Shown in pieces: positions 5,658 to 7,542 of a DNA stretch of 7,542 nt. The translations under genes were made by a program, and so were the position numbers. The notes beneath the pieces were generated by a model. The model was not told where the DNA came from. It searched no databases and worked only from the letters and a program-made list of their open reading frames with translations. Origin of the DNA: an uncultured Eubacteriales bacterium (GTDB lineage: Bacteria > Bacillota > Clostridia > Oscillospirales > Acutalibacteraceae); contig ONPH01000058.1 in the NCBI GenBank assembly GCA_900319655.1, positions 1 through 7,542 of the forward strand, read 5' to 3'. Every line of letters begins with the position of its first letter. The stretch's first letter is position 1.

Positions 5658-6283
5658 TGTTTGTGTATGAAAAAAGATTACAGTATCCTGTTAATATAAA
5701 AACAACAAATCCGAAGCTTGCGAAAATCATTATTTCGCAGTACGGCGGTCCCGACGGCGAGCTCGGAGCTTCGCTTAGGTATCTTTCTCAGAGATTTACA
5801 ATGCCTTTGCCCGAGCTAAAGGGAACCTTAACCGACATCGGCACCGAGGAGCTCGGACACCTTGAGATGATTGGCGCGATTGTTTATCAGCTGACAAAGA
5901 ACCTGACGGTTCAGCAGATTAAAGAGGGCGGTTTTGAGGACTACTTTGTTGACCACACAACGGGAATTTATCCCCAGTCCGCTTCGGGAGCGCCGTTTAC
6001 CGCGGCTTATATTCAAAGCAAGGGCGACCCGATTACCGACCTGCATGAAAACTTAGCGGCTGAGCAGAAGGCGCGTACAACCTACGACAATATCCTGCGT
6101 TTCTGCGACGATTACGACGTTAAGGACGCTATCCGCTTTTTGCGCGAGCGCGAGGTTGTGCACTACCAGCGCTTCGGCGAGAATTTAAGACTTCTCACCG
6201 ACAAGCTCGACGAAAAGAACTTCTATGCGTTCAACCCGTCGTTTGACAAAAAGTGCTTTAATAAAAGAAAAGCCGGCAAATAA
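5657..6283 (+). CDS. cotJC: Spore coat manganese-catalase-like protein CotJC
   Basis: This 208-residue protein belongs to the manganese (non-haem) catalase family, which breaks down hydrogen peroxide at a dinuclear Mn centre in a four-helix bundle. The expected ligands are all visible: Glu35 in DGELGA, Glu65 and His68 in TEELGHLE, Glu136 in AAEQKAR and His169 in EVVHYQRFGE, with Glu166 as a likely second-shell residue. It is shorter than free-standing Mn catalases and close in size to Bacillus CotJC, ending with the typical NFYAFNPSFD followed by a basic tail. It should be deposited in the spore coat through CotJA and CotJB. The ATG overlaps the cotJB stop by one base. It is the last gene of its operon, 10 bases before a bidirectional terminator. 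Confidence 0.95.
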   Translation: MFVYEKRLQYPVNIKTTNPKLAKIIISQYGGPDGELGASLRYLSQRFTMPLPELKGTLTDIGTEELGHLEMIGAIVYQLTKNLTVQQIKEGGFEDYFVDHTTGIYPQSASGAPFTAAYIQSKGDPITDLHENLAAEQKARTTYDNILRFCDDYDVKDAIRFLREREVVHYQRFGENLRLLTDKLDEKNFYAFNPSFDKKCFNKRKAGK

Positions 6284-6287
6284 AAAT

Positions 6288-6333
6288 GAAAAATCGCTGT
6301 GACTTCAAGTTGAAATCACAGCGATACTTTTTT
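6288..6333. terminator. Bidirectional terminator between cotJC and the NSS transporter
   Basis: ATCGCTGTGA (6293-6302) pairs perfectly with TCACAGCGAT (6316-6325), and the loop contains a further TTC/GAA match. On the plus strand a run of six T follows (6328-6333). On the minus strand the run of A at 6289-6293 gives a T-rich tail. It lies 10 bases after cotJC and 13-21 bases after the stop of the convergent gene, so it probably serves both. Confidence 0.88.
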
Positions 6334-6345
6334 GATTAATATTGA

Positions 6346-7542
6346 TTAAAAATTGAATACGCCGAGCGAGCCTAAAAGAAGTACGAACAAGAGTACCGGG
6401 GCGATGTACTTAACCATCGCTATATAAAGTCCCTTTCGATAGAACTTCTCGCCGTTTTTGGTTGCCTCCTCAATAACCGTCTTAGGCTTGCAAACCCAGC
6501 CGATTAAGATACACGTTCCGATTGCGACTACAGGCATCAGGATATTGTTACTTACGTAGTCTACAATATCGAGAATCTGAGCGGTCGCGCCGTTCGGGAG
6601 CTTAAACTCGAAGTAAAGCAGGTTGTAGCCGAGACAGATTACAATGCCGATTGCAAGGGCGATAACGCCCTCCATAACGGTTGCCTTTTTACGCGAAACG
6701 CCGGTTTTGTCAATCAAGCCCGAAACAACGGCTTCGAGGATTGATACTGAGCTTGTGAGCGCCGCAAAGAGCACCATTACAAAGAACACGATACCTAAGA
6801 TTGTGCCGGCAATACCCATTTGTGAGAAGATTTTCGGCATTGCAACGAACATAAGTCCGGGGCCTGCGTCCATTCCCTCGGGTCCGAGGAATACGAATAC
6901 GGCAGGGATAATCATTACGCCTGCAAGGAAGGCTACTACGGTGTCGAAAATTTCAATCTGGTTAACGGACTTCATCAGGTTGTCCTTGTCCTTGAAGTAC
7001 GAGCCGTAGGTTACCATAATACCCATCGCGACGCTTATGCTGTAGAAAAGCTGTCCCATGGCGTCCATAACGACAACCATTATGTCCTTAACGCCCATTC
7101 CGTCAATGTTCGGAATAACGTACATCATAAAGCCCTGCATACCGGTACGGTTTGCGTTTTCTTCGCCGCCGTTGATTGTCAGAGAATAGATAGAAATACC
7201 GATTACAAGTATTAAAAGCACCGGCATAAGGATTTTTGAAAGGCTTTCAATTCCCTTGTTAACTCCGCGGAATACGACGATACAGGTGAGCAAAAGGAAG
7301 ATAACATCGTAAATAATCGGCTCTACGGGGCTTGAAATAAAGCCTGTAAAATAGCCGTCGCCTGCGGCTGCCAAGCCCTGACCGGTGATAAAGGTTACGC
7401 AGTATTTGAGCACCCAGCCGCCGATAATGCAGTAATACGGCATAATCAAAAACGGCACTATACTCGCTATTGTTCCCAAAAAGCCCCACTGCGGCTTTAG
7501 CTTTCCGTAAGCTGTAAGACAGCTCTGCTTTGTTTTACGACC
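6346..7542 (-). CDS. Sodium-dependent NSS (SNF) family amino-acid transporter, N-terminus off window
   Basis: The frame runs from the right edge to TAA at 6346-6348, giving 398 visible residues. It starts in the loop before helix 3 (GRKTKQSCLTAYGKLKPQWGF), so helices 1 and 2 and the true start lie outside. Matches to the LeuT-type neurotransmitter:sodium symporter family include MPYYCIIGGWVLKY (helix 3), GQLFYSISVAMGIMVTYGSYF (helix 6) and the helix 8 sodium-site pattern FAALTSSVSI with adjacent Thr-Ser-Ser. Nine helices are visible; with two missing that makes eleven, as in several bacterial members that lack helix 12. Asp200 of the visible protein aligns by eye with LeuT Glu290, so chloride independence is predicted. 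The likely role is sodium-driven amino-acid uptake; the substrate cannot be read from the sequence. The gene converges on cotJC and shares its terminator. A shorter form starting at TTG 7477-7479 can be excluded because family sequence continues upstream. Confidence 0.93.
   Translation of the reverse strand, partial: GRKTKQSCLTAYGKLKPQWGFLGTIASIVPFLIMPYYCIIGGWVLKYCVTFITGQGLAAAGDGYFTGFISSPVEPIIYDVIFLLLTCIVVFRGVNKGIESLSKILMPVLLILVIGISIYSLTINGGEENANRTGMQGFMMYVIPNIDGMGVKDIMVVVMDAMGQLFYSISVAMGIMVTYGSYFKDKDNLMKSVNQIEIFDTVVAFLAGVMIIPAVFVFLGPEGMDAGPGLMFVAMPKIFSQMGIAGTILGIVFFVMVLFAALTSSVSILEAVVSGLIDKTGVSRKKATVMEGVIALAIGIVICLGYNLLYFEFKLPNGATAQILDIVDYVSNNILMPVVAIGTCILIGWVCKPKTVIEEATKNGEKFYRKGLYIAMVKYIAPVLLFVLLLGSLGVFNF

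Noticed and set aside
1..7542. CRISPR arrays, tRNAs, rRNAs, transposases, phage genes or a replication origin.
   Set aside because: I found no regularly spaced repeats, tRNA-like folds, recombinase motifs or DnaA-box clusters when reading both strands.

Overview
The window looks like chromosomal DNA from a spore-forming, low-to-moderate-GC Gram-positive bacterium of the class Clostridia, probably a gut Oscillospiraceae/Ruminococcus-like lineage. This is inferred from the complete cotJABC spore-coat operon, a SpoIID-related gene, AGGAG-type ribosome binding sites, TTG and GTG starts, a TPP riboswitch with a transcriptional terminator, and a bacterial NSS-type amino-acid transporter. The genus cannot be fixed from this sequence alone.

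Layout, left to right. Positions 1-1360 (minus strand, 3' end off the window) encode an unfamiliar membrane protein with about eight predicted helices and a long Glu/Pro/Lys-rich tail. A short divergent region (1361-1480) holds a near-consensus sigma-A promoter for that gene, directly abutting a possible sporulation-type promoter for the next gene. Positions 1481-2071 (plus) encode a compact, apparently catalytically degenerate SpoIID-family protein. A second sigma-A-like promoter overlaps the 3' end of that gene and starts a thiamin-controlled transcription unit: TPP riboswitch, intrinsic terminator, a YkoF/MTH1187-type thiamine-binding protein, then ThiX permease, ThiY lipoprotein and ThiZ ATPase (2239-5065), closed by a strong terminator. 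Next come cotJA, cotJB and cotJC (5207-6283), with overlapping reading frames. They end at a bidirectional terminator shared with a convergent NSS-family sodium-dependent transporter (6346-7542, minus, N-terminus off the window).

How the genes work together: when TPP is scarce, the riboswitch should let transcription run into an ABC importer predicted to take up a thiamin pyrimidine precursor (HMP or formylaminopyrimidine), together with a small cytoplasmic thiamine-binding protein. The cotJ genes encode the coat proteins CotJA and CotJB and the manganese-catalase-like CotJC. The SpoIID-like gene may also belong to the sporulation programme, but it has lost the expected catalytic glutamate and much of the domain core. 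I see no tRNA, rRNA, CRISPR array, transposase or phage gene, and no gene-free stretch longer than about 170 bases. Most of the window is ordinary. The SpoIID-like pseudoenzyme, the abutting divergent promoters and the tailed membrane protein are the best candidates for something undescribed.
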